34,749 nt of DNA from Bacteroidales bacterium (GTDB lineage: Bacteria; Bacteroidota; Bacteroidia; Bacteroidales; JAFGHD01): the NCBI GenBank assembly GCA_016927695.1, contig JAFGME010000266.1:1-34749 (forward strand), written 5' to 3'. This document shows, in pieces, positions 16,480 to 25,307 of this stretch; within the stretch, counting starts at the first letter, position 1, and each line of letters opens with the position of its first letter. The notes beneath the pieces were generated by a model, which saw only the letters and a list, made by a program, of their open reading frames with translations, did no database searches and was not told the origin of the DNA. The translations under genes and the position numbers were made by a program.

Positions 16480-17658
16480 TTACATCAGTTTTTGGTATGC
16501 CTGCCACCATCTGTCGGGTATATCGTCTTTACAGGCCACTTCGTAATCGCTGTAGGAGCAGGGGATCAGGTGGTGCCGTTCATAAATGGTGCGCAGGTTT
16601 GTTTTCACAGGCACATCCATCCACCAGCGGTCGCTTCTTTTGCTTTTGAAGAAAACAATCTGATCCTTATGATTTTTGATGCTCACCGTATATTTAATGA
16701 ATTCGTCCCTGTTCCTGCCCGGGTATTCATGTTTGCGGTTATAAAACCCATCGATGAAGTACCAGATCATCTGTGCCACAAGGTGTGAAGTTTGATCATT
16801 ATGATCGAACTGCGGGTTGGTTTCGTAAAAGCCAATGGAAGTGAGCTTATCGCTCAATCCCGCGTATCTCATAATCTGGCAGACCTCCTCCCCGTAAAAG
16901 CCATTTGGAGAAGCATTTCCGTTACCGGGGGCATCCGAGTGCCTCACAGAGGAAATGTCGAAGCTGAGCATGTCGGCGTTTCGCACAATAGGTTCCACCT
17001 CCTCCAGCTTCTCCTTCACCCTGCCCAGTCTGTATACATCGAAATACAGGTTTTTCATCAGCTCCACAGCTTCAGCATCCACAAAATACGATTGATAACC
17101 GATGTTGGTGAAATTAAACAGATAGTTGGGCTGGTGCAGGATGATTTGACTGAGGAAAGAACGGGAGTTGATCTCGCTTTCAACCATTCCCAGGTCGAAC
17201 AACGAGTCGATGGAAACGATGTTGATGATCTGGCCCAGCGATTCATAAGCCATATAGTTGGCAAAGGTCAGATCCTGGCTGCCTCCGATAATAATGGGCA
17301 CGGTGTTGTTTCTGATCAGTTCGGAAACCACGGCGCTCAGGGCAAAGTAGGTGTCTTCCGGCGTATGCCCCCTTCTGAGGTTGCCCATGTCGGCAATTTT
17401 GATGTTGTTGCCGATGGTAAAGAGGTTGTAAAGATGGTTTCTTATCCTTTCCGGGGCCCGGGCACAACCCTCATTGTTCACCGCGTTTCTGTCTTCAGGA
17501 ACGCCTATCAGCGCCAGGTCGGCATTCTCATAATCCGGCACTTGTCCTTCCAACGGGGAGGTCATTATCCTGCCACCCAGTTTTTTATCCTGGAAAAAAT
17601 CCCGGGTAGTTTCTTCTTTTACTGTTCCTGCATGTTCAAGGTATATCCCTATATCCAT
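16480..17658 (-). CDS. Arginase/formimidoylglutamase-family protein with degenerate metal site
   Basis: A 392-residue protein with the arginase/deacetylase-type ureohydrolase fold. The family's metal motifs can be aligned but are altered. GGxH is GGSQD (residues 125-129, His to Gln). DxHxD is DSLFD (151-155, His to Leu, both Asp kept). SxDxD is SFDIS (232-236, second Asp to Ser), followed by the expected SDAPGNGNASPNG region. Such a site should not bind two Mn2+ ions in the normal way, so arginase or formimidoylglutamase activity is doubtful. I recall similar degenerate members being common in Bacteroidota and often annotated as formimidoylglutamase, but this could not be checked here. The C-terminal ~70 residues (KSDRWWMDVPV, IPDRWWQAYQKLM) extend beyond the usual arginase length of about 300. 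The gene lies between ruvC and topA, 77 bases downstream of topA, with no histidine-degradation genes nearby. Confidence 0.75.
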   Translation of the reverse strand: MDIGIYLEHAGTVKEETTRDFFQDKKLGGRIMTSPLEGQVPDYENADLALIGVPEDRNAVNNEGCARAPERIRNHLYNLFTIGNNIKIADMGNLRRGHTPEDTYFALSAVVSELIRNNTVPIIIGGSQDLTFANYMAYESLGQIINIVSIDSLFDLGMVESEINSRSFLSQIILHQPNYLFNFTNIGYQSYFVDAEAVELMKNLYFDVYRLGRVKEKLEEVEPIVRNADMLSFDISSVRHSDAPGNGNASPNGFYGEEVCQIMRYAGLSDKLTSIGFYETNPQFDHNDQTSHLVAQMIWYFIDGFYNRKHEYPGRNRDEFIKYTVSIKNHKDQIVFFKSKRSDRWWMDVPVKTNLRTIYERHHLIPCSYSDYEVACKDDIPDRWWQAYQKLM

Positions 17659-17692
17659 AAAACAGGTTTTTGTTTAGGATATTTATACCATA

Positions 17693-17714
17693 AATGACAA
17701 AAAAAGTTGTCATT
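17693..17714. terminator. Hairpin between topA and the arginase-family gene
   Basis: AATGACAA and TTGTCATT form a perfect 8-bp stem around a 6-base A-rich loop. It lies 22 bases past the topA stop on the minus strand and 34 bases before the next start. No T-run follows on the minus strand, so it may be a weak terminator, an mRNA-end stabiliser or an operator. Confidence 0.4.
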
Positions 17715-17735
17715 AAGACGGATAAATGTCGGGAA

Positions 17736-20036
17736 TTATTTTCTCCTGCCCTTTTTGTCCTTTGAATCCCCGGCGATCTTGATGCAGTCTTCCAGGGTAA
17801 GTTCTTCGGGCACAATGTTTTTAGGTATTCTGTAATTGTTTTTCCCGTCGGTGATATAAGGGCCATATCTTCCCCTGAGAACCTGGAATTTTTTCTTTCC
17901 TTCAAATTCCCGGATGATCTTCGATTGGTCTTTTTCGCGTTTTTCCCGGATGATCACGACCGCCTGGTCAAGGGTGACATGAAAGACATCCTGGTCTTTG
18001 GGGAGGGAATAGAATTTATTCATGTGTCGTACGTAGGGGCCGAAACGGCCTATGGCCACGGTGACTTCCGCCTCTTCAAAAAAACCGAGGCTTTTCGGCA
18101 ACCTGAACAACTCCATCGCCTGTTCAAGGGTGATGTCGTCGAGGCTTTGCCCTTTGCCCATCCCTGCAAATCTGGGTTTCTCCTCATCGCTTGTTTCGCC
18201 GATCTGTACGATGGGTCCGTATCTGCCTATTTTGGCATACACATTTTTCCCGGTCACGGGATCCTGCCCCAAAAGCTTTTCACCGCTGTGTTTTTTTGAT
18301 GTTTCAAGGGTGTTATTCACCTGCGAAATAAAAGGTTTGTAAAACTCCCTGATCATGCCGTTCCACACTTTATTGCCATGGGCAATGTCGTCGAATTCCT
18401 TTTCGACATTGGCTGTGAAATGGTAATCGATCACGTTTTCAAAATGTTCAAGCAGGAAATTGTTTACGATGGTTCCGATATCGGTGGGGAAAAGCTTTCC
18501 TTTTTCGTACCCGAATTTTTCTGTTTTCACCTTTTCTTTCACCACCTCTTTCACCAGGCTGATCTCGGTGTAGTTCCTCTCTTCCCCGGCCCTGTTTTCC
18601 CTGACCACATATTCTCTTTTTTGTATTGTTGAAATGGTAGGGGCATAAGTCGAAGGCCTTCCAATGCCTAATTCTTCCAGTTTTTTCACCAGGCTGGCCT
18701 CGGTATATCGCGGCGGGGGCTGGGTGTATCTCTCCACAGCAAAAATCTCCTTTCGGGTCAGAGCCATGCCATTCTGCAGAGGAGGAAGCACCGGTCCATG
18801 GCTGTTGTCATCTTCATTGTCGGACGATTCGCTGTATACCTTCAGGAAGCCGTCGAAAATGACCACTTCGCCCCTGGCAATGAATTTCAGCGGTGAGTTG
18901 GAGATATCAATGTCAACAGTCGTTTTTTCAATTTTGGCCGAACTCATCTGGGAGGCAATGGTTCGTTTCCAGATCAGTTCATACAGTTTTTTCTGCGATG
19001 GGTCCCCTTCAATACTCTTCGTTTCAGGGAAAGTAGGACGGATGGCTTCATGAGCTTCCTGCGCCGATTTTGATTTTGTGGTGTATTGCCTTGTCTTAAT
19101 GTAATTCTCACCGAAAAGCTCACCCACCACTTTTTTCACCATTCCCAGGGCAAGCGTTGAGAGGTTCACCGAATCGGTTCTCATATAAGTGATATACCCT
19201 GATTCATAAAGCTGCTGGGCAACCATCATGGTTTTTGAAACCGAATACCCCAGCTTCCTGCTTGCTTCCTGCTGCAGTGTGGAAGTGGTGAAGGGCGGCG
19301 CCGGATTCCTTTCCGAAGGCTTTTTGCTGACGGCAGAAATGCTGAATCCGGCCTGCCTGCAGTTATTAAGGAATTGCAGCGCTTCTTCCTTTTCCTGCAA
19401 TCGTTTGCTCAGTTCGGCTTCCACAATAACATCCCCTTCGGTAATGAAATTCCCGGTGACCCTGAAAGAGGACTCGGCAATAAAGCTCCGTATTTCCGAT
19501 TCTCTTTCCACAATAAGCCTTACGGCCACCGACTGCACCCTGCCTGCCGACAGGGCCGGCTTCACCTTTTTCCAAAGTACCGGCGATATCTCATAGCCGA
19601 CAAGCCTGTCCAACACACGCCGGGCCTGCTGCGCATCTACCAGGTTGACATCAATTTGCCTGGGATTTTCTATGGCAGCCAGAATGGCCGGCTTGGTAAT
19701 TTCATGAAAAACAATGCGTTTTACTTTGCTTTCATCTATGTTAAGGGCTTTGACAAGATGCCATGAAATGGCTTCCCCCTCACGGTCCTCATCGGTCGCA
19801 AGCCATACCCATTCGGCATCCTTCAGGCTCTTCTTCAACTGAGTTACAACCTTTCGTTTGTCGGCAGGGATGATGTATTTAGGCTCAAACCCTTTTTCAA
19901 CATCAACTCCCAACTCATTTTTTGATAAATCCCTGATATGTCCGTAGCAGGATTCCACTAAAAAGTCTTTCCCTAAAAACCTGCTGATCGTTTTTGCCTT
20001 AGCCGGGGATTCGACTATCACAAGATTTTTAGCCAT
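17736..20036 (-). CDS. topA: DNA topoisomerase I
   Basis: A 766-residue type IA topoisomerase that relaxes negative supercoils by single-strand passage. The TOPRIM domain is visible at the N-terminus (LVIVESPAKAKTI, then TDEDREGEAISWH with the metal acidic residues). The active-site Tyr sits in GYITYMRTDSVNLS. The conserved RPSTYAPTISTIQKREYV segment and the DNA gate follow. The C-terminus has topoisomerase C-terminal repeats (GRFGPYVRHMNKFYSLP; GRYGPYITDGKNNYRIP) and a basic KDKKGRRK tail. The Cys4 zinc ribbons of the E. coli enzyme are absent. Length and layout otherwise fit the family. A strong Bacteroidota promoter match lies 39-71 bases upstream of the ATG. Housekeeping gene. Confidence 0.97.
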   Translation of the reverse strand: MAKNLVIVESPAKAKTISRFLGKDFLVESCYGHIRDLSKNELGVDVEKGFEPKYIIPADKRKVVTQLKKSLKDAEWVWLATDEDREGEAISWHLVKALNIDESKVKRIVFHEITKPAILAAIENPRQIDVNLVDAQQARRVLDRLVGYEISPVLWKKVKPALSAGRVQSVAVRLIVERESEIRSFIAESSFRVTGNFITEGDVIVEAELSKRLQEKEEALQFLNNCRQAGFSISAVSKKPSERNPAPPFTTSTLQQEASRKLGYSVSKTMMVAQQLYESGYITYMRTDSVNLSTLALGMVKKVVGELFGENYIKTRQYTTKSKSAQEAHEAIRPTFPETKSIEGDPSQKKLYELIWKRTIASQMSSAKIEKTTVDIDISNSPLKFIARGEVVIFDGFLKVYSESSDNEDDNSHGPVLPPLQNGMALTRKEIFAVERYTQPPPRYTEASLVKKLEELGIGRPSTYAPTISTIQKREYVVRENRAGEERNYTEISLVKEVVKEKVKTEKFGYEKGKLFPTDIGTIVNNFLLEHFENVIDYHFTANVEKEFDDIAHGNKVWNGMIREFYKPFISQVNNTLETSKKHSGEKLLGQDPVTGKNVYAKIGRYGPIVQIGETSDEEKPRFAGMGKGQSLDDITLEQAMELFRLPKSLGFFEEAEVTVAIGRFGPYVRHMNKFYSLPKDQDVFHVTLDQAVVIIREKREKDQSKIIREFEGKKKFQVLRGRYGPYITDGKNNYRIPKNIVPEELTLEDCIKIAGDSKDKKGRRK

Positions 20037-20074
20037 TCATTATCTGTTTTCAGTTAACCATGAGAAAAACGCTG

Positions 20075-20107
20075 CAAAACTACGCAATTAACATTTGTAT
20101 TGCCAAA
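20075..20107 (-). promoter_or_regulatory. Bacteroidota-type promoter for topA
   Basis: Read on the minus strand, TTTG (20107-20104) is followed after 21 bases by TAGTTTTG (20082-20075). This fits the -33 TTTG / -7 TAnnTTTG consensus with normal spacing. The -7 box ends 38 bases before the topA ATG. Confidence 0.6.
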
Positions 20108-20210
20108 TGGTTTAATTTTTTATAATTTTACCCACTGATGCGGGACCGTCAATTGCATTGCTGTTGCAACTTAAAGGCCCGCCGTTTTGTCTGAAAATAA
20201 AACAATCTTC

Positions 20211-23200
20211 ATGAACAAACCGATCGTTTTTTTGCTTTCAGCGGGTGTAATATTTCATTGCATGATAAATGCCCAGGAAAGCAAACCCAAAGGTTTTTCC
20301 GGCTTACCGAAGCTGAGCGTTTCCGATTCCCTGGAACTCACCTCTATGCCCATGCTGCCTGTGCCTGTGCAATATTCAGGCCCGCAGGCGCCCGTTCTGC
20401 CCCCGGCAGTGGACAACTCAGAGAATTTATTCTGGAGACCGGTTTTTAACCAGGTGGGTTATGAATGCGGACAGGCAAGCGGGATAGGCCAGAACTTCAC
20501 TTATCAGATCAACAGGTTGAGAAACCTGCCATCCAATGTGCCGGAAAACCAGTACCCTACACATTTCTGCTGGAACTTCGGCAACGGCGGCGACGGTTAT
20601 TACGGTGTGAGCTATTTTCACAGTTTTGAGATAATCAGGACTTTGGGGACCCCCAACGTGGTGGAGTACGGGGGCAGTATGTCATCAGGAGGGCCAAAAA
20701 GATGGATGTCTGGCTATGATGAATATTACAGCGGTATGCACAACCGCATCTATGAAGCTTACCAGATTGATGTTTCAAATGAAGAAGGCGTAATGATCCT
20801 GAAGCATTGGATCCATGACCACCTGGAAGGCTCCGCCACAGGAGGAGTGGCCAGTTTTTACGCTGCCTGCCCCTGGGGAATGCCCACCCTCCCGGCGGGA
20901 ACCCCTGAAGCCGGAAAATATGTTATGCTGGAATGGGGCGCCAGCGCCAACCATGCGATGTGCATTGCCGGCTATAATGATTCAATACGCTGGGATTACA
21001 ACAGCGACGGACAATACACAAATCATATCGACATCAATAACGATGGTAAGGTGGATGTGCGCGACTGGGAAATAGGCGGGCTGAAATTCTCCAACAATTA
21101 TGGCGGCGGCCCCTCCTGGGGTAACAACGGCTTTTGTTATATGATGTACAAAACCCTTGCGGATGCCTATGGTTCCGGGGGAATATGGAACAACGCAGCG
21201 CATGTGCTGTATGCAAAGGAAAACACTGAACCTTTGCTCACCGCCAAAGTCGTCCTGAAGCATGTGTGCAGAAAAATGATAAGGATAAAGGCGGGCATTT
21301 CTATGGATACACTCGCTTCTTTACCGGATTATGAGATGAACCTTCCGGTGTTCCATTTCCAGGGCGGCTGTTATTACATGCAGGGCGGAGCCACCGAAGA
21401 AGACAAAACCATTGAATTCGGTCTCGACCTTTCCCCATTGCTCAACAGGATCAACAGTGGATCTTCCGCCAGGTTTTTCCTGATAGTGGATGAAGACGAC
21501 CCGGCTAACTCGGCCCAGGGTGAGATCACCTCCTATTCCATCATCGATTACACGGGAAGCCAGCCCGTGGAAGTGAAATACGGCGAAATGAACATACCTC
21601 TGGTAAACAACGGAACAACCACCATCGGGATCAACCGTACCATGAACTTCGACACGGTTTACATTACAACGGAAACGCTTCCGGATGCCACTGTTTATGA
21701 ACCCTATTCCTTTCAACTCAGCGCCGGCGGCGGGCAGGGGCCCTACATCTGGGACCTCGACCTGAATTATTCCGAAACAGGTTCGATACAGGCTTTTCCC
21801 AATGTAACCGCCGAACAGCTCAACCCCACCAATAACAACGATGGGTACGCCGTGAAAAACCTGGGCTTCAGTTTCCCCTTTTACGACGGTGAATACAGCC
21901 AGGTGAAGGTGTATGTTGACGGGTACATTCTGGTGAACAACCTTCTTTCGTGGCCTTACCAGGTGTATGATTTTCTTTTGTTTACCAAAAACAGGAACAT
22001 TGCACCCTTTTATTCCGACCTGAGGCTCTACCCCTCTTCGGGAGACGGCATGTGGTATGAAGGAAATGAGGAGTATGCCATCTTCAGGTGGAATGCTTCG
22101 GTGAACGACCAGGCCGCAATGAGCGACCTGAATTTCGCAGTGAAAATCGATAAATACGGCAGCATTACCCTTTATTACGGGGAAACCAATTCATATTCCG
22201 GCATCGACTGGATATCGGGCCTGTCTTACGGAAACAACAAATACTACCAGCTTACGGAAGTGTCGGGCAATCCTGCCATTCCGGGCAACTATGCCATTTA
22301 TCTTCAGCCTTCCTTCCCTCCTGAAGGGTTCATGATTACCCATGATGGGGTTTTTAGTGGTATAGCCACACAAATATTCGATAATTTCCCTGTGAAAATA
22401 ATGGTGACAGACCGTGACAACATGACCAACAGCAAAACATTGCTTCTTTCCACCGACGGGACCAATTTCCTTGTTATAAAGGAAACCTCTGTAAGCTCGG
22501 GAGGCGACGGCGTGATCGAATTCGGTGAAACTGCAAGCCTTTCGGTGACGATTGAAAACCTGGGAAGCCAGCTTATTACAGGGGCATTCATGGCAGTGTC
22601 CGTTGACGACCCCTACATCACTCTCATCGACAGCGCCCAGTTCCTCGGAAATTTCGAACCCGGCAAGGTGGCTACTTTCAACGATGCCTTCATTTTTCAG
22701 GTGAGTAATTTTATACCTGACAACCATGATTTTGTGTTGAATACCATCATAGTGGATAACGGCGGCGGTGAGTGGCTGAGCCATATTTACCTCACAGGAT
22801 ACGCGCCTGTTGTGGCTGTACAGGAGGTTGCAGTGGATGACGGGGGCAATGGCATCCTCGATCCTGGGGAAACCAGCGATATAAATGTAGTTTTGAAAAA
22901 CAACGGCGGCGCTGATGCTGACAATGTGGAGGCCCTTCTTTCAGGCAACAATGCTTACATCACGGTGAACGCCGGCACAGCCTATGCCCCGGAACTCCCT
23001 GCCTCCGGGACGCACACCATGACTTTCAACATCACTGCATCCCCCGGCCTGCCGGTAGGATATATTACCGATTTCACCGTGGAGGTGGAGGCCGATAACG
23101 AATATTCGTCGTCAGATATGTTTTTCCTTGTATCCGGATTTGAAATGGAAGACTTCGAATCAGGCGGATTCCTCTCCTATCCCTGGTCCTTCGGGGGGGA

Positions 23201-24167
23201 AGCTCCCTGGGAAATCACTGATGCTGAAGTATATGAAGGAACTTATAGCTCCGTGTCAGGACCGGTTGGCGACAACCAGTCCTCTGCCCTGAACCTGCAG
23301 GCCTGCTTCCTGGGCGGCGGCGAGGTGAGTTTCTACCGTAAGGTTTCCAGCGAAGACACTTATGACTTTCTCAATTTTTATGTTGACGGCAGCCTTCGCG
23401 GAAGCTGGTCGGGCGAACACGACTGGGAGCTTGTCAGCTACCAGGTGCCCCAGGGCATCCACACCCTGTCATGGGCATACGAAAAAGATGTATCCATTGC
23501 CAATGGCTCCGATTGCGGCTGGGTGGATTACATTTCCTTCCCGGCCTTCGGCGATATGAACCCGGCGCTGGATCACTCCCCGGGCGCTTTTGATGTAACC
23601 CTCGAAGAAGGGGGCATGTATAAGGACACCCTTTATCTCAGCAACAGCGGCATGAATCCCCTTGTGTATGAACTTGAGGTTGAAGAACAAATGAAGGAGG
23701 CCTTATGGCTCTCGGTCAGCCCTAAGTCGGGAGGCCTGAACCCTTCTGAAACTGACAAGGCCGTGGTTTCCTTCGATGCAACATCCCTCGAAACGGGCGA
23801 TTACTACGGCTCAATCTTCATTCGTGATCATGCGGGCAATGAATACCCGGTGGATGTCCACCTTACGGTAACCCCGCTGGTAAGTATTAACGCTGATTTT
23901 TCAGAAGGCACGGGCCTCACAGTGGCGCCCAATCCTTTCAGGGGCAACGCCGCCATTGAGTTTAACCTTTCGGCCAACGCCCTGGTCAGCCTTGAAGTGT
24001 CCGGCCTGTCAGGCAACAGCAGGGAATACCTGCTCAAAGACCGGCCTCTGAATGGAGGAAAACACCGTTTTATATGGAATAACAGCGGTAAATCCGGCAT
24101 TTATCTGATCAGGCTCACGGTAAACGGACGCCTGCTGGCCGTAAAAAAAGCCGTTTCGGTGTATTGA
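20211..24167 (+). CDS. Secreted papain-like (C1) cysteine protease, multidomain, T9SS-sorted
   Basis: An exported protein of 1318 residues. I chose the ATG at 20211 (MNKPIVFLLSAGVIFHC...INAQ, a signal peptide) over the TTG at 20187. Residues about 70-320 form a papain-type domain: Q81 (oxyanion) and C86 in QVGYECGQAS, H248 in SANHAMCIAGY, and N295 in KFSNNYGGGPSWGNNGF. Between His and Asn lie two Ca2+-loop-like sequences, DYNSDGQ and DINNDGKVDVRDWE. Downstream are a beta-rich region with a nidogen/PKD-like appearance (about 490-750), two repeats beginning GGDGVIEFGET and GGNGILDPGET (CARDB-like), a jelly-roll-like module (about 985-1120), a BACON-like domain, and a Por-type sorting tail (VAPNPFRGN ... 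SGIYLIRLTVNG ... KKAVSVY). It is probably a surface or secreted protease for protein scavenging. It is divergent from topA and convergent with the MBL gene. Confidence 0.85.
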   Translation: MNKPIVFLLSAGVIFHCMINAQESKPKGFSGLPKLSVSDSLELTSMPMLPVPVQYSGPQAPVLPPAVDNSENLFWRPVFNQVGYECGQASGIGQNFTYQINRLRNLPSNVPENQYPTHFCWNFGNGGDGYYGVSYFHSFEIIRTLGTPNVVEYGGSMSSGGPKRWMSGYDEYYSGMHNRIYEAYQIDVSNEEGVMILKHWIHDHLEGSATGGVASFYAACPWGMPTLPAGTPEAGKYVMLEWGASANHAMCIAGYNDSIRWDYNSDGQYTNHIDINNDGKVDVRDWEIGGLKFSNNYGGGPSWGNNGFCYMMYKTLADAYGSGGIWNNAAHVLYAKENTEPLLTAKVVLKHVCRKMIRIKAGISMDTLASLPDYEMNLPVFHFQGGCYYMQGGATEEDKTIEFGLDLSPLLNRINSGSSARFFLIVDEDDPANSAQGEITSYSIIDYTGSQPVEVKYGEMNIPLVNNGTTTIGINRTMNFDTVYITTETLPDATVYEPYSFQLSAGGGQGPYIWDLDLNYSETGSIQAFPNVTAEQLNPTNNNDGYAVKNLGFSFPFYDGEYSQVKVYVDGYILVNNLLSWPYQVYDFLLFTKNRNIAPFYSDLRLYPSSGDGMWYEGNEEYAIFRWNASVNDQAAMSDLNFAVKIDKYGSITLYYGETNSYSGIDWISGLSYGNNKYYQLTEVSGNPAIPGNYAIYLQPSFPPEGFMITHDGVFSGIATQIFDNFPVKIMVTDRDNMTNSKTLLLSTDGTNFLVIKETSVSSGGDGVIEFGETASLSVTIENLGSQLITGAFMAVSVDDPYITLIDSAQFLGNFEPGKVATFNDAFIFQVSNFIPDNHDFVLNTIIVDNGGGEWLSHIYLTGYAPVVAVQEVAVDDGGNGILDPGETSDINVVLKNNGGADADNVEALLSGNNAYITVNAGTAYAPELPASGTHTMTFNITASPGLPVGYITDFTVEVEADNEYSSSDMFFLVSGFEMEDFESGGFLSYPWSFGGEAPWEITDAEVYEGTYSSVSGPVGDNQSSALNLQACFLGGGEVSFYRKVSSEDTYDFLNFYVDGSLRGSWSGEHDWELVSYQVPQGIHTLSWAYEKDVSIANGSDCGWVDYISFPAFGDMNPALDHSPGAFDVTLEEGGMYKDTLYLSNSGMNPLVYELEVEEQMKEALWLSVSPKSGGLNPSETDKAVVSFDATSLETGDYYGSIFIRDHAGNEYPVDVHLTVTPLVSINADFSEGTGLTVAPNPFRGNAAIEFNLSANALVSLEVSGLSGNSREYLLKDRPLNGGKHRFIWNNSGKSGIYLIRLTVNGRLLAVKKAVSVY

Positions 24168-24230
24168 TGGCTCTGCAAAATGCCGGAGATGAATGCAACC
24201 GGCTCAGTCAATCACAACTGCGTTTATATT

Positions 24231-25070
24231 TTATACCACCTCGCTCAGTCTGAAGGTTTCCTTAACTGCCGGTCCTTTTTCGGTGTGATGAAGGGTACAA
24301 CATTCATGGTAGAGATCGTGCTCGAAAAACAGGATGTATTCCTTTTCTATGGCTTCGTTAAAAAAGGCCCTTTTCTCATCGAGGGTGATGAGGGGCCGCG
24401 TGTCGTATGACATAACAAAAGGTATGGGGACATGCGCTGTGGAGGGAAGCAGGTCGGCCATAAAAACAACGGTTCTCCCCCTGTAATTAACAAAAGGGAT
24501 CATCTGCCCGTCGGTGTGGCCGTTGAAGAACCGTACTTCAAAGCCCGGAAAAAGCCTGCCCTCTTTCTCCACCAGTTTCAGTTTGCCTGTATCCTTCAGG
24601 GGAAGGATATTTTCTTTCAGGAAAGAGGCCTTTTCGCGGTGGTTTGGGTTTGTGGCCCAGTCCCATTGTGCCTTGCTTACCCAATATGTGGCGTTGGGAA
24701 AGGCAGGAACGAGGTTTCCCTGCTCATCTTTTCTGATGCTGCCGCCACAGTGGTCGAAATGGAGATGGGTGAGCACCACATCGGTGATGGCGGCAGGATT
24801 GTATCCCGCTTTTTCCAGGGAGCCTTCGAGGGTGGCCTCCCCGTTGAGGTGGTAGTGGCGCAGGAACTTATCGTCCTGTTTGCTGCCGATGCCGTTATCG
24901 GTCAGTATTCTTCGGTCGCCGTCCACTGCGAGGAGGCAGCGCATGGCCCAGTTGCAGAGGTTGTTTTCATCGGCAGGGTAAGCCTTTTGCCACATCACCT
25001 TAGGCACCACGCCGAACATGGCGCCGCCGTCTAATTTCAGATTGCCGGTTTCTATAACATTTAATTGCAT
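24231..25070 (-). CDS. MBL-fold metallo-hydrolase (YtnP/AiiA-like)
   Basis: A 279-residue cytoplasmic metallo-beta-lactamase-fold hydrolase. Zinc ligands are visible: THLHFDHCGG (H102, H104, D106, H107), then NGHTDGQMIPF (His), VFMADLLPST (bridging Asp) and FFEHDLYHE (His). The N-terminal LKLDGGAMFGVVPKVMW sequence resembles the lactonase-like subgroup that includes YtnP and AHL lactonases. Lactone hydrolysis is therefore possible, but the substrate cannot be assigned from sequence. There is no signal peptide. The gene stands alone, convergent with the protease gene and divergent from the CRISPR-cas operon, with 152 bases between its start and the small ORF upstream of cas8b. Confidence 0.88.
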   Translation of the reverse strand: MQLNVIETGNLKLDGGAMFGVVPKVMWQKAYPADENNLCNWAMRCLLAVDGDRRILTDNGIGSKQDDKFLRHYHLNGEATLEGSLEKAGYNPAAITDVVLTHLHFDHCGGSIRKDEQGNLVPAFPNATYWVSKAQWDWATNPNHREKASFLKENILPLKDTGKLKLVEKEGRLFPGFEVRFFNGHTDGQMIPFVNYRGRTVVFMADLLPSTAHVPIPFVMSYDTRPLITLDEKRAFFNEAIEKEYILFFEHDLYHECCTLHHTEKGPAVKETFRLSEVV

Positions 25071-25222
25071 GATGTAAAATTTCTTTTAATGAAGAATAAA
25101 CAAGCTGCAAAATAAAAAGTTTACCGGGAATGTCAGGTGAATAAAATGTTGAAAAAAATTTCATCAAAATAAGTTATTTATTTCATTATCTTTATTGCCG
25201 CAAAACAACAAAAACCTATTTT

Positions 25223-25291
25223 ATGCAGGACAAAGCAATAGCAGCGATCGGGAGGTGGCAACCGGAAAGAAGTAAGCTTATTATTGTTTAA
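25223..25291 (+). pseudogene. Short ORF resembling a second Cas8 N-terminus (possible remnant)
   Basis: ATG at 25223 opens a 22-codon ORF beginning MQDKAIAAIGRWQ and ending at TAA 25289-25291. Its start resembles the Cas8b start (MLDTLLKIGKWQ), which begins 17 bases after this stop in another frame. It could be a leader peptide, the true Cas8 start disrupted by a frameshift, or a relic of an earlier cas8 gene replaced by recombination. The similarity is short, and chance is not excluded. Confidence 0.35.
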
Positions 25292-25307
25292 TGCCAATAA
25301 TCCGAAA

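Noticed and set aside
16792-17697. 301-codon plus-strand ORF opposite the arginase-family gene
   Set aside because: It is the antisense shadow of a well-supported gene; its translation shows no domain pattern and it has no independent context.
20094-20130. Promoter for the C1 protease gene (TTTG and TAATTTTA)
   Set aside because: The spacing is about 25 bases, outside the usual 19-21, and the -7 match is imperfect; the opposite-strand topA match in the same region is much better.
24182-24203. GCCGG/CCGGC inverted repeat between the protease and MBL genes as a terminator
   Set aside because: The stem has only five pairs with a 12-base loop and no T-run, so it is not distinguishable from chance.
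25159-25194. Promoter for the cas operon (TATCTTTA at 25187-25194)
   Set aside because: The -7-like box matches seven of eight positions, but no TTTG lies at the required distance upstream, so support is too weak to annotate.
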